NCBI RefSeq assembly: GCF_021462505.1 | Contig: NZ_JAKEDV010000007.1 | Coordinates: 62,001 to 126,000, forward strand | Source of the DNA: Thermus brockianus | GTDB taxonomy: Bacteria > Deinococcota > Deinococci > Deinococcales > Thermaceae | Reading direction: 5' to 3' | Length of the DNA stretch: 64,000 nt | Part shown: positions 16,405 to 24,816 of the stretch, piece after piece | Position numbering within the stretch: position 1 is the first letter of the stretch | Layout: each line of letters opens with the position of its first letter | Notes under the pieces: generated by a model | What the model was told of the DNA's origin: nothing | Seen by the model: only the letters and a program-made list of their open reading frames with translations | Database searches by the model: none | Made by a program: the position numbers and the translations under genes

Positions 16405-17948
16405 GGTACGCCGACGCCGTGGCGGGAATCCCTTGGGAAACCATTGAGGCGGTGCGGCGGCGCCTCCAGGAGAAGCCCGCCCTCCACTTCATCAAGGGGG
16501 AGTTCCTCCCCTCGGAAAGCGGGGAAACCTTCCCCTCCCTGGACCCCGCCAGCAACGAGGTCCTGGGCCATGCGGCGAGGGGCGGGGAGCGGGAGGTGGA
16601 CCGCGCCGCCCGGGCGGCCCACGAGGCCTTCGCCACGTGGAGCCGCACCAAGGCCAAGGAGAGGAAGCGCTACCTCCTCAAGGTGGCGGAGCTCATAGAG
16701 AAGCACGCCGACGAGCTCGCCGTGATGGAGTGCCTGGACGCCGGGCAGGTCCTGCGCATCGTGCGGGCCCAGGTGGCCCGCGCCGCCGAGAACTTCGCCT
16801 TCTACGCCGAGTACGCCGAGCACGCCATGGAGGACCGCACCTACCCCGTGGACCGGGACTGGCTCTACTACGCCCTTAGGGTCCCCGTGGGCCCCGTGGG
16901 CATCATCACCCCCTGGAACGCCCCCCTGATGCTCTCCACCTGGCGCATCGCCCCCGCCCTGGCCTTCGGGGATACCGTGGTCCTGAAGCCGGCGGAGTGG
17001 AGCCCCTTCACCGCCAGCAAACTGGCGGAGATCTTCCAGGAGGCGGACCTGCCCCCTGGGGTCTTCAACCTGGTCCAGGGCTTCGGGGAGGAGGCGGGGG
17101 CGGCCCTGGTGGCCCACCCCCTGGTGCCCCTCATCACCCTCACCGGGGAGACGGAGACGGGGAAGGTGGTGATGCAGAACGCCGCCCGTCACCTCAAGCG
17201 GCTTTCCTTGGAGCTCGGGGGGAAAAGCCCCGCCTTGGTCTTCGCCGACGCCGACCTGGAAAGGGCCCTGGACGCCGTGGTCTTCCAGATCTACTCCTTC
17301 AACGGGGAAAGGTGCACGGCGAGCTCCCGCCTCCTGGTGGAGGAGGGCATCTTTGAGGAGTTCGTGGCCAAGGTGGCGGAAAGGGCCAGGGCCATCCGCG
17401 TGGGCCACCCCTTGGACCCCGAGACGGAGGTGGGGCCCCTGATCCACCCCGAACACCTGGAGCGCGTCCTGGGGTACGTCCGGGTGGGCCTCGAGGAAGG
17501 GGCAAGGCTCCTCGTGGGGGGCAGGCGGGCCACCCGCTCCTTCCGGGGGGAGGACCTCTCCCAGGGCAACTACCTGGAGCCCACCCTCTTCGTGGGGGAG
17601 AACCACATGAGGATCGCCCAGGAGGAGATCTTCGGGCCGGTGCTCTTGGCCATCCCCTTCAAGGACGAGGAGGACGCCCTCAGGAAGGCCAACGATACCA
17701 AGTACGGCCTCGCCGCCTACGTCTTTACCAAGGACCTGGAGCGGGCCCACCGCCTGGCCTTGGAGTTGGAGGCGGGCATGGTCTACCTCAATAGCCACAA
17801 CGTGCGCCACCTGCCCACCCCCTTCGGCGGGGTGAAGGCGAGCGGGGACCGGCGGGAGGGAGGGTTCTACGCCCTGGAGTTCTACACCGACCTGAAGAGC
17901 GTGGCCCTCCCCTTGCGGCCCCCCCACATTCCGAGGTTCGGCAAGTGA
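16401..17948 (+). CDS. hpaE: 5-carboxymethyl-2-hydroxymuconate semialdehyde dehydrogenase
   Basis: A 515-residue NAD-dependent aldehyde dehydrogenase. The catalytic Glu is E271 in LELGGKSP and the nucleophile is C305 in NGERCTASS; the PWNAPLMLS and KPAEWSP cofactor segments are intact. It oxidises the semialdehyde produced by HpaD ring cleavage to 5-carboxymethyl-2-hydroxymuconate. Assignment to HpaE among aldehyde dehydrogenases rests on both resemblance and its position between hpaG and hpaB; it overlaps hpaG by 4 nt. The homologous enzyme of the second meta pathway (48109-49617) has clearly different flanking sequence. Confidence 0.93.
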   Translation: MRYADAVAGIPWETIEAVRRRLQEKPALHFIKGEFLPSESGETFPSLDPASNEVLGHAARGGEREVDRAARAAHEAFATWSRTKAKERKRYLLKVAELIEKHADELAVMECLDAGQVLRIVRAQVARAAENFAFYAEYAEHAMEDRTYPVDRDWLYYALRVPVGPVGIITPWNAPLMLSTWRIAPALAFGDTVVLKPAEWSPFTASKLAEIFQEADLPPGVFNLVQGFGEEAGAALVAHPLVPLITLTGETETGKVVMQNAARHLKRLSLELGGKSPALVFADADLERALDAVVFQIYSFNGERCTASSRLLVEEGIFEEFVAKVAERARAIRVGHPLDPETEVGPLIHPEHLERVLGYVRVGLEEGARLLVGGRRATRSFRGEDLSQGNYLEPTLFVGENHMRIAQEEIFGPVLLAIPFKDEEDALRKANDTKYGLAAYVFTKDLERAHRLALELEAGMVYLNSHNVRHLPTPFGGVKASGDRREGGFYALEFYTDLKSVALPLRPPHIPRFGK

Positions 17949-17959
17949 GGAGGTGAAGG

Positions 17960-19417
17960 ATGGCGAGGACGGGAGCGGAGTACATAGAGGCCCTGCGGGA
18001 GAGGCCCCCAAACCTCTGGTACAAGGGGGAGAAGGTGGAGGACCCCACCACCCACCCGGTCTTCCGGGGGATCGTGCGCACCATGGCGGCCCTTTACGAC
18101 CTGCAGCACGACCCCCGGTTCCAGGAAGCCCTCACCTACGAGGCGGAGGGGAAGCGCCACGGCATGAGCTTCCTCATCCCCAAGACCAAGGAGGACCTGA
18201 AGCGGCGGGGCCAGGCCTACAAGCTCTGGGCGGACCAGAACCTGGGCATGATGGGCCGAAGCCCCGACTACCTGAACGCCGTGGTCATGGCCTATGCGGC
18301 GAGCGCCGCGTACTTCGGGGAGTTCGCCGAAAACGTCCGGAACTACTACCGCTACCTGCGGGACCACGACCTGGCCACCACCCACGCCCTCACCAACCCC
18401 CAGGTGAACCGGGCCAAGCCCCCTTCCGCCCAGCCCGACCCCTACATCCCCGTGGGAGTGGTGCGGCAGACGGAGAAGGGCATCGTGGTGCGGGGGGCCC
18501 GGATGACCGCCACCTTCCCCTTGGCGGACGAGGTCTTAATCTTCCCCTCCACCCTCCTCAAGGAGGGGCCAGGGAGCGAGAAGTACGCCATCGCCTTCGC
18601 CCTTCCCACCTCCACCCCTGGGCTCCACTTCGTCTGCCGGGAGGCCCTGGTGGGGGGGGATAGCCCCTTTGACTACCCCCTCTCTAGCCGCCTCGAGGAG
18701 ATGGACTGCCTCGTCATCTTTGACGACGTCCTGGTGCCCTGGGAGCGGGTCTTCATCCTGGGGAACGTGGAGCTTTGCAACAACGCCTACGCCCAGACGG
18801 GCGCCCTGAACCACATGGCCCACCAGGTGGTGGCCCTGAAGACGGCCAAGACGGAGGCCTTCTTGGGGGTAGCGGCCCTCATGGCCGAGGGCATCGGGGC
18901 CGACGCCTACGGCCACGTGCAGGAGAAGATCGCCGAGATCATCGTCTACCTCGAGGCCATGAAGGCCTTCTGGACCCGGGCGGAGGAGGAGGCCAAGGAA
19001 AACGCCTATGGCCTCCTGGTGCCGGACCGCAAGGCCTTGGACGGGGCCCGGAACCTCTACCCGAGGCTTTACCCGAGGCTAAGGGAAATCCTGGAGCAGA
19101 TCGGGGCCTCGGGCCTCATCACCCTGCCCTCGGAAAAGGACTTCAAGGGCCCCTTGGCGCCCCTTCTGGACAAGTACCTCCAAGGGGCCACCCTGGACGC
19201 CCGGGAGCGGGTGGCCCTCTTCCGCCTGGCCTGGGACATGACCCTTTCCGGCTTTGGGGCCCGGCAGGAGCTTTACGAGCGCTTCTTCTTCGGCGACCCC
19301 GTGCGCATGTACCAGACCCTCTACCAGGTGTACGATAAGGAGCCCTACAAGGAGCGGATCCGGGCGTACCTCAGGGCCTCCCTCGGCGTCTTCGCCCAGG
19401 AGGAGGTGGAGGCGTGA
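17960..19417 (+). CDS. hpaB: 4-hydroxyphenylacetate 3-monooxygenase, oxygenase component
   Basis: A 485-residue FADH2-dependent monooxygenase that hydroxylates 4-hydroxyphenylacetate to 3,4-dihydroxyphenylacetate. Residues R100, Y104 and H142 fall at exactly the numbers given for the substrate- and flavin-contacting residues of T. thermophilus HpaB, and the acyl-CoA-dehydrogenase-like fold segments (VQEKIAEIIVYLEAMKAF) are present. It has a ribosome binding site (GAGGTGAAGG) in the 11-nt gap after hpaE and overlaps hpaC by 4 nt, its reductase partner. Confidence 0.97.
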   Translation: MARTGAEYIEALRERPPNLWYKGEKVEDPTTHPVFRGIVRTMAALYDLQHDPRFQEALTYEAEGKRHGMSFLIPKTKEDLKRRGQAYKLWADQNLGMMGRSPDYLNAVVMAYAASAAYFGEFAENVRNYYRYLRDHDLATTHALTNPQVNRAKPPSAQPDPYIPVGVVRQTEKGIVVRGARMTATFPLADEVLIFPSTLLKEGPGSEKYAIAFALPTSTPGLHFVCREALVGGDSPFDYPLSSRLEEMDCLVIFDDVLVPWERVFILGNVELCNNAYAQTGALNHMAHQVVALKTAKTEAFLGVAALMAEGIGADAYGHVQEKIAEIIVYLEAMKAFWTRAEEEAKENAYGLLVPDRKALDGARNLYPRLYPRLREILEQIGASGLITLPSEKDFKGPLAPLLDKYLQGATLDARERVALFRLAWDMTLSGFGARQELYERFFFGDPVRMYQTLYQVYDKEPYKERIRAYLRASLGVFAQEEVEA

Positions 19418-19869
19418 CCTCCCTGGAGGAGGCCTTCAAGGAGGCCCTAAGCCGCTTCGCCAGCGGCGTCACCGTGGTGGCGGCCCGGGCGGGGGAGGAG
19501 CGGGGCATGACCGCCACCGCCTTCATGTCCCTAAGCCTCAGGCCCCCCTTGGTGGCCTTGGCGGTGAGCGAGGGGGCGAAGCTTTTGCCCCTTTTGGAGC
19601 GGGCGGGGGCCTTCACGGTGAGCTTTCTGCGGGAGGGGCAGGAAGGGGTTTCCGAGCACTTCGCCGGGAGGCCGAAGGAGGGGGTGAGCCTGGTGGAGGG
19701 CCGGGTGGAGGGGGCCTTGGCGGTCCTTAGGTGCCGCCTCGAGGCCCTCTACCCGGGCGGGGACCACCGGATCGTGGTGGGGCGGGTGGAGGCGGTGGAG
19801 CTTGGGGCAATGGGCCCGCCCCTCGTCTACTTCGCCCGCGGCTACAGGAGGCTTGTATGGCCATCGTAA
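19414..19869 (+). CDS. hpaC: flavin reductase component of 4-hydroxyphenylacetate 3-monooxygenase
   Basis: A 151-residue flavin reductase (GTG start). The conserved start FASGVTVVAARAG, then GMTATAFMSLSLRPPLVALAVSE and the ending GPPLVYFARGYRRL, mark the short-chain HpaC/PheA2-type family. It uses NADH to make FADH2, which diffuses to HpaB. Length is close to the T. thermophilus homologue. The frame of hpaD begins before the hpaC stop (13-nt overlap), so production of these proteins is coupled. Confidence 0.94.
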   Translation: MTSLEEAFKEALSRFASGVTVVAARAGEERGMTATAFMSLSLRPPLVALAVSEGAKLLPLLERAGAFTVSFLREGQEGVSEHFAGRPKEGVSLVEGRVEGALAVLRCRLEALYPGGDHRIVVGRVEAVELGAMGPPLVYFARGYRRLVWPS

Positions 19870-20816
19870 GGGTAGGTTTCCTGGAACTTTGGGTTCAGGA
19901 CCTGGAGAGGAGCCTGGAGTTTTACCAGGGGCTTTTGGGAATGCTCCTGGAAAGGCGGGAGGGCAAGGCGGCCTACCTCAGGGGCTACGAGGAGCGGGAG
20001 TGGAGCCTGAAGCTTACGGAGGCCCCTTTTGCGGCGGTGGCCGCCCTAGGCTTCAAGGTGGACTCGGAGGAGGGCCTTTCCGCCCTTAAGGCCTGGGCGG
20101 AGAGGGAAGGGCTTTTCCACCGGGAGGAGGCGGACTGGGGCCGTCCCAGGGTCCTCCGGGTGCAGGACCCCTTCGGCTACCCCTTGGCCTTCTACTTCCA
20201 GGCGGAAAAGCTTCCCCGGATGCTCCAGGAGTACCACCTCTACCGGGGGCCCGGGGTCCTCCGCATAGACCACGTCAACCTCTTCTCCCCGGAGGTGGAC
20301 CGGGCCACCCGCTACTACCAGGAGGCCTTGGGGTTCCGCCTCACGGAGTACACGGAGGACGAGGAGGGGAGGCTTTGGGCGAGCTGGCTCCACCGCAAGG
20401 GGAACGTGCACGACGTGGCCTTCACCAACGGGGAGGGCCCCAGGCTCCACCACTTCGCCTACTGGCTTCCCGACCCCATGGCGGTGATCCGGGCGGCGGA
20501 CATCCTGGCGGGGGCGAGGCGCACGGACGCCATTGAGCGGGGCCCCGGGCGCCACGGCATCTCCAACGCCATGTTCCTCTACCTGCGGGACCCGGACGGG
20601 CACCGGATGGAGCTTTACACCTCGGACTACCTCACCGTGGACCCCGACCTGCCCCCGGTGCGCTGGAGCCTCAACGACCCCAGGCGCCAGACCCTTTGGG
20701 GCCACCGCACGCCCAAGAGCTGGTTCCTGGAGGGGAGCCTGCTTCTAGACCCTTCGGGGAACCCCGTGCCCAGGCGGGCCTCGAGGCTAGCGGGCATCCC
20801 CGAACACGTGATCTAG
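19857..20816 (+). CDS. hpaD: 3,4-dihydroxyphenylacetate 2,3-dioxygenase
   Basis: A 319-residue type I extradiol dioxygenase of two vicinal-oxygen-chelate modules. The metal ligands are all found in the C-terminal module: H139 (RIDHVNLFS), H198 or H199 (RLHHFAYWL) and E252 (GHRMELYTSDY), matching the family pattern. It cleaves homoprotocatechuate next to the hydroxyls. The ATG at 19857 is preferred; the open frame upstream is a shadow of hpaC. It is last in the hpa operon and followed by the PaaR-type control region of the next operon. Confidence 0.93.
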   Translation: MAIVRVGFLELWVQDLERSLEFYQGLLGMLLERREGKAAYLRGYEEREWSLKLTEAPFAAVAALGFKVDSEEGLSALKAWAEREGLFHREEADWGRPRVLRVQDPFGYPLAFYFQAEKLPRMLQEYHLYRGPGVLRIDHVNLFSPEVDRATRYYQEALGFRLTEYTEDEEGRLWASWLHRKGNVHDVAFTNGEGPRLHHFAYWLPDPMAVIRAADILAGARRTDAIERGPGRHGISNAMFLYLRDPDGHRMELYTSDYLTVDPDLPPVRWSLNDPRRQTLWGHRTPKSWFLEGSLLLDPSGNPVPRRASRLAGIPEHVI

Positions 20817-20817
20817 C

Positions 20818-20846
20818 TTGACGGGACACTTGTCCCTAAGTAGACT
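20818..20846 (+). promoter_or_regulatory. promoter of the Liv-paaI-paaK operon, with a palindrome in the spacer
   Basis: TTGACG (20818-20823) and TAGACT (20841-20846) are 17 bp apart. The spacer contains the perfect palindrome GGGACACTTGTCCC (20823-20836). The transcript would start near 20853 and has a real leader, with an AGGAGGT ribosome binding site before the ATG at 20912. The palindrome could be a second operator in addition to the PaaR-type site downstream. Confidence 0.65.
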
Positions 20847-20852
20847 GGAAGC

Positions 20853-20866
20853 CAAACGACCGTTAG
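20853..20866. promoter_or_regulatory. PaaR-type operator
   Basis: CAAACGACCGTTAG matches at all fixed positions the consensus CNAACGNNCGTTNG that I recall as the binding site of PaaR, the TetR-family repressor of phenylacetate genes in T. thermophilus HB8. It lies just after the -10 box, over the expected transcription start, which suits repression. The paaR gene itself is not in the window. Confidence 0.7.
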
Positions 20867-20911
20867 TTAGACCCTATCCGGGGCACCCCGGTGGGAAAAA
20901 GGAGGTAGGAG

Positions 20912-22084
20912 ATGAAGCGTTGGTTGGCGGTAGCGTTGGCCCTGGCCCTTTCCGCTTGGGCGCAGGGCACCTTGAAGGTGGGGGTGGTGGTCTCGGCCAC
21001 GGGGCCCGCCGCCTCCTTGGGCATCCCTGAGCGCAACACCTTCCTCATGTTGCAAGAGCTCCTGGACCGCCAGGGAGGGGTGGCGGGGAGGAAGGTGCAG
21101 TTCGTCATCCTGGACGACGCCTCGGACACCACCCAGGCGGTGCGGAACACGAGGCGCTTGGTGGAGGAAGGCGTCGTGGCCATCGTGGGCACCACCACCA
21201 CCCCCGCCTCCTTGGGCATGATCCCCGTGGTGGCGGAGGCCAAGGTGCCCATGATCTCCCTGGCGGCCAGCAAGGACATCATCTACCCGGTGGACGCCCA
21301 GCGCTTCTGGGTCTTCAAGACCCCGCAGACGGAGGAGCTCATGGCCCGGGCCATCGTGGCGGACATGGTGGCCCGGGGGGTGAAAACGGTGGGCTACATC
21401 GGCTTTAACGACGCCTACGGGGAAGGCTGGGCCCGCTTCTTTGAGGCGGAGGCCAAGGCCAAAGGCCTCCAGGTGGTGGCCAGCGAGCGCTACAACCGCA
21501 CGGACACCAGCGTCACTGGCCAGGCCCTGCGCCTCATCGCCCGCCGGCCCGACGCCATCCTCATCGGGGCGAGCGGTACCCCGGCGGTCCTTCCCCAGCG
21601 CACCCTGAAGGAGCGGGGCTACCCGGGCCTCATCTACCAGACCCACGGGGTGGCGAACCCCGATTTCCTGCGGGTGGGCGGCCAGGACGTGGAGGGGACC
21701 CTCCTTCCCGCCGGGCCCATCCTGGTGGCGGAGCAGCTTCCCGGCACCTTCCCCTCCAAGCGGGTGGCCCTGGACTACATCCAGCGCTACGAGGCCAAGT
21801 ACGGCATCGGAAGCTACTCCACCTTCGGGGCCCACGCCTGGGACGCCTGGCTCATCCTGCGCCCGGCCCTGGAGAGGGCCTTGAAGAAGGTAGACCCCGA
21901 CAAGGACCTTTCCGCCTTCCGCGCCGCCCTGAGGGACGAGATTGAGGCCACCAAGAACCTGGTGGCCACCCACGGGGTTTTCACCTTCACCAAGGAGGAC
22001 CACCTGGGCCTGCGCTTTGAGGACGCCGCCGTCATGGTCCGGGTGGAGAAAGGGCGCTGGAAGCTGGAGCGCACCTTCCGCTAA
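20912..22084 (+). CDS. branched-chain-type ABC transporter substrate-binding protein (LivK-like)
   Basis: A 390-residue exported binding protein. The signal peptide is MKRWLAVALALALSAWAQG; the mature part is a periplasmic-binding type I fold (LKVGVVVSATGPAASLGIPERNT, VVAIVGTTTTPASLGMIP, VGYIGFNDAYGEGWARFFEAE). Relatives bind branched-chain amino acids, but members of this group also bind aromatic acids. Cotranscription with paaI and paaK and the upstream PaaR site suggest phenylacetate or a related acid as ligand. The ribosome binding site AGGAGGT is strong. Confidence 0.92.
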   Translation: MKRWLAVALALALSAWAQGTLKVGVVVSATGPAASLGIPERNTFLMLQELLDRQGGVAGRKVQFVILDDASDTTQAVRNTRRLVEEGVVAIVGTTTTPASLGMIPVVAEAKVPMISLAASKDIIYPVDAQRFWVFKTPQTEELMARAIVADMVARGVKTVGYIGFNDAYGEGWARFFEAEAKAKGLQVVASERYNRTDTSVTGQALRLIARRPDAILIGASGTPAVLPQRTLKERGYPGLIYQTHGVANPDFLRVGGQDVEGTLLPAGPILVAEQLPGTFPSKRVALDYIQRYEAKYGIGSYSTFGAHAWDAWLILRPALERALKKVDPDKDLSAFRAALRDEIEATKNLVATHGVFTFTKEDHLGLRFEDAAVMVRVEKGRWKLERTFR

Positions 22085-22087
22085 GCC

Positions 22088-23065
22088 ATGGACGCTAGCA
22101 TCCTGGGCTTCCTCCTCCTAGATGGGCTCCAGAACGGGGTCATCTACGGGCTCTTGGCCATCGCCATGGTGTTGGTCTTCGCCGTGACCCGGGTGATCCT
22201 GGTGCCCATCGGGGAGCTCCTCATGTTCGCCCCCCTTTCCCTGGTCTGGCTCCTGGAGGGGAAGATCCCGGGGACGCTCTGGCTGGCCTTGGTCTTGGGG
22301 CTCGTCTGGGCGGGGGTTGCGCGGGGGCGGGGGGCTTTGGGGCCCATCCTGGGGGCTTTGGGGCTTTCCGCCCTCTTTTTCCTCGCCCTCTTCCTGAAGC
22401 CCCTGGCTTACCCGGCGGCGGTCCTCCTGGTGGTCTACCTGGGGGTGGCCACGTACCGGGTCTTCTTCCAGCCCATGCGGGAGGCCACGGTGCTTTCCCT
22501 CCTCATCATGGCAGTGGGCCTACACGTGGCCTACCAGGGCTTGGGCCTCGTCTTCTTCGGCCCGGAGCAGTTCCGCCCCGAGCCCCTCCTTAGGGGAGAG
22601 GTGGTGGTGGGCCTTTCCTGGCAGGGGGTCTTGGTCCTCCTCTTCGCCCTCTTGAGCGTCCTTGGCCTCTACGCCTTCTTCCGCTTTTCCCTTTACGGGA
22701 AGGCCCTTCTGGCGGCAGCGGAGAGCCGGCTTGGGGCCAGGCTTACGGGCATCTCCCCGGAGGAGGCGGGGATGGTGGCCTTTGGCATCGCAAGCCTGAT
22801 GGCGGGCCTCTCCGGCCTCCTCCTCGCCCCCCTCATCAACGCCGCCTACTTCATGGGCTTCATGCTGGGGCTCAAGGGCTTCGTGGCCGCCATCCTGGGG
22901 GGGCTTGCCAGCTACCCGGTGGCCTTCTTGGGGGCGCTTTTGGTGGGGTTTTTTGAGAGCTTCACCAGTTTCTTCGCCAGCGCCTACAAGGAGGCCCTGG
23001 TCTTTCTCCTTTTGGTGCCCGCCCTCTTTTACCAAAGCCTCAAGGCGCGGGCGGTGGAGGAGTGA
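22088..23065 (+). CDS. branched-chain-type ABC permease (LivH-like)
   Basis: A 325-residue integral membrane protein with about eight hydrophobic helices. The N-terminal GLQNGVIYGLLAIAMVLVFAVTRV, and FIKGFVAAILGGLASYPVAFLGALLVGFFE-like segment near residues 260-290 with the GLxxxGxGLG-type coupling region (ARLTGISPEEAGMVAFGIASLMAGLSGLLLAP), mark LivH. It forms the membrane channel with the LivM half of the next protein. It follows the binding-protein gene by 3 nt and overlaps the next start by one base. Confidence 0.9.
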   Translation: MDASILGFLLLDGLQNGVIYGLLAIAMVLVFAVTRVILVPIGELLMFAPLSLVWLLEGKIPGTLWLALVLGLVWAGVARGRGALGPILGALGLSALFFLALFLKPLAYPAAVLLVVYLGVATYRVFFQPMREATVLSLLIMAVGLHVAYQGLGLVFFGPEQFRPEPLLRGEVVVGLSWQGVLVLLFALLSVLGLYAFFRFSLYGKALLAAAESRLGARLTGISPEEAGMVAFGIASLMAGLSGLLLAPLINAAYFMGFMLGLKGFVAAILGGLASYPVAFLGALLVGFFESFTSFFASAYKEALVFLLLVPALFYQSLKARAVEE

Positions 23066-24816
23066 TGCGCCACCTTTGGTTTCTCCTGGTCCTTTTGCCC
23101 TTTGCCTTCCTGCCCTTTCCCTTCTACCTCACCCTCCTCAACTTCTTCGCCCTCTCGGCCCTGGTGGCCCTTTCCCTCTACGTGCTCACGGGCCTGGCGG
23201 GGATGACCAGCTTCGCCCAGGCGGCCTTCATGGGGATGGGGGCCTACGCCACCGCCCTCGTCACGGTGAAGGCGGGGCTATCGCCCTGGCTTGGCCTCCT
23301 TCTCGGCCTCCTCCTCTCCCTCCTCCTGGCCTTGGTCCTGGGGGGGCTCACGGTGCGGCTAAAAGGGCACTTCCTGCCCCTCTCCACCATCGCCTGGCAG
23401 GTGGCCCTGTACATCCTGGCGGGGAACCTGGTGGGCCTCACCGGGGGGCACACGGGGATCACCGACCTCCCCCCCTTGACCCTCTTCGGCCTTCCCTTAG
23501 ACACGGGCTTCCGCTACGCCCTCTTTAGCCTTTTCCTCCTGGTCCTTTTCCTCCTCGCCCTGGACAACCTGCGGGCTAGCCGCCTGGGCCGGGCGCTGCT
23601 CGCCCTGCGGGGGGACGCCCTGGCGGCGGCGAGCTTCGGGGTGGACCCGGCCCGGCTCCGCCTCCAGGCCTTCCTCCTGGCGGGGGGCATGGCGGGGCTT
23701 GCGGGCTTCCTCTACGCCCACTTCCTGCGCTTCGTGAACCCCACGCCCTTCTCCCTGGAGGCCTCCATCAAGTACCTGGTCATGGCGGTGGCGGGCGGGG
23801 TGGGGACCATCCCAGGGGTGGTGCTGGGGGCGGCCTTCTTCACGGGGCTGGAGGACTGGCTCAAGGACCTCCTCCCCCTCCTCCTGGGCCGGCAGGGAAA
23901 CTACGAGGTCATCGGCTACGGCCTCGTCCTGGCCCTCATCCTCCTCTTGGCCCCCAAGGGGCTTTGGCCCCTCCTTGCCGCGCGGCTTCCCCGGAAGGAA
24001 GGGCGCCTCCCCGAGGCCGAGCCCCTCCCCCTCGCCCCGCCCCAAGGGGCCCAGGGGGAGGAGGTGCTCCGGGTGGAGAACCTCAAGAAGGCTTTCGGCG
24101 GCCTCCTCGCCGTGAACGGGGTTTCCTTCGCCCTGAGGCGGGGGGAGATCCTGGCCCTCATCGGCCCCAACGGGGCGGGGAAGACCACGGTGTTCAACCT
24201 CATCACCGGGGCCCTGGCCCCGGATGGGGGCAGGGTCTTCCTCTTCGGCCGGGAGGTGACGGGCCTGGCCCCTTTCCGCATCCACCGCCTGGGCCTTGGG
24301 CGCACCTTCCAACACCCCCACCTCTTCCCCGAGCTTTCCGTCTTGGAGAACGCCGCCTTGGGCACCTACGCCCGCACCCGCGCGGACTTCCTTAGCGTCC
24401 TCCTGGGCCTCCACCGGAAGGAGGAGGCCAGGGCCCTCGCCACCGCCTACCGGGCCCTCAAGCGGGTGGGCCTCGAGTCCTTGGCCTGGGAGCGGGCGGA
24501 GCGGCTTAGCGTGGGGCAGCAAAGGCTTTTGGAGATCGCCCGCCTCCTCGCCTCGGGGGCGGAGGTCCTCCTTTTGGACGAGCCGGGGGCGGGGCTTCGG
24601 GCGGGGGAGAAGCGGGAGCTCGCCCACCTCCTCCGGGCCCTCGCCCGGGAGGGGTACACCCTCCTCCTCGTGGACCACGACATGGACCTGGTCATGGGCC
24701 TGGCGGACCGGGTGGTGGTGATGAACTACGGGGAGAAGATCGCCGAGGGAAGCCCGGCGGAGGTGCAGAGGAACCCCCTGGTGCGGGCCGCCTACCTGGG
24801 GGAGGAGGTGGCCTGA
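23065..24816 (+). CDS. fused LivM permease - LivG ATPase
   Basis: A 583-residue fusion. Residues 1 to about 310 are a LivM permease with roughly ten hydrophobic segments (YVLTGLAGMTSFAQAAFMGMGAYATAL). Residues about 335-583 are a LivG ATPase: Walker A GPNGAGKTT, signature LSVGQQRLL, Walker B VLLLDEPGAG and switch His in LVDHDMD. The signature is LSVGQ rather than LSGGQ, which is common in LivG. The connecting segment is short and proline-rich (EAEPLPLAPPQGAQGEE). An ATG overlapping the LivH stop (TGATG) is chosen over the GTG one codon upstream. Confidence 0.92.
   Translation: MRHLWFLLVLLPFAFLPFPFYLTLLNFFALSALVALSLYVLTGLAGMTSFAQAAFMGMGAYATALVTVKAGLSPWLGLLLGLLLSLLLALVLGGLTVRLKGHFLPLSTIAWQVALYILAGNLVGLTGGHTGITDLPPLTLFGLPLDTGFRYALFSLFLLVLFLLALDNLRASRLGRALLALRGDALAAASFGVDPARLRLQAFLLAGGMAGLAGFLYAHFLRFVNPTPFSLEASIKYLVMAVAGGVGTIPGVVLGAAFFTGLEDWLKDLLPLLLGRQGNYEVIGYGLVLALILLLAPKGLWPLLAARLPRKEGRLPEAEPLPLAPPQGAQGEEVLRVENLKKAFGGLLAVNGVSFALRRGEILALIGPNGAGKTTVFNLITGALAPDGGRVFLFGREVTGLAPFRIHRLGLGRTFQHPHLFPELSVLENAALGTYARTRADFLSVLLGLHRKEEARALATAYRALKRVGLESLAWERAERLSVGQQRLLEIARLLASGAEVLLLDEPGAGLRAGEKRELAHLLRALAREGYTLLLVDHDMDLVMGLADRVVVMNYGEKIAEGSPAEVQRNPLVRAAYLGEEVA

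Noticed and set aside
16284-18011. 575-codon open frame on the minus strand opposite hpaE
   Set aside because: It mirrors hpaE, is full of Gly, His, Leu and Pro runs, has no recognisable domain, and is a product of high GC. The same holds for long frames at 344-1291, 2857-3927, 13289-14287, 20867-22003, 23497-24678 and 59951-61120.
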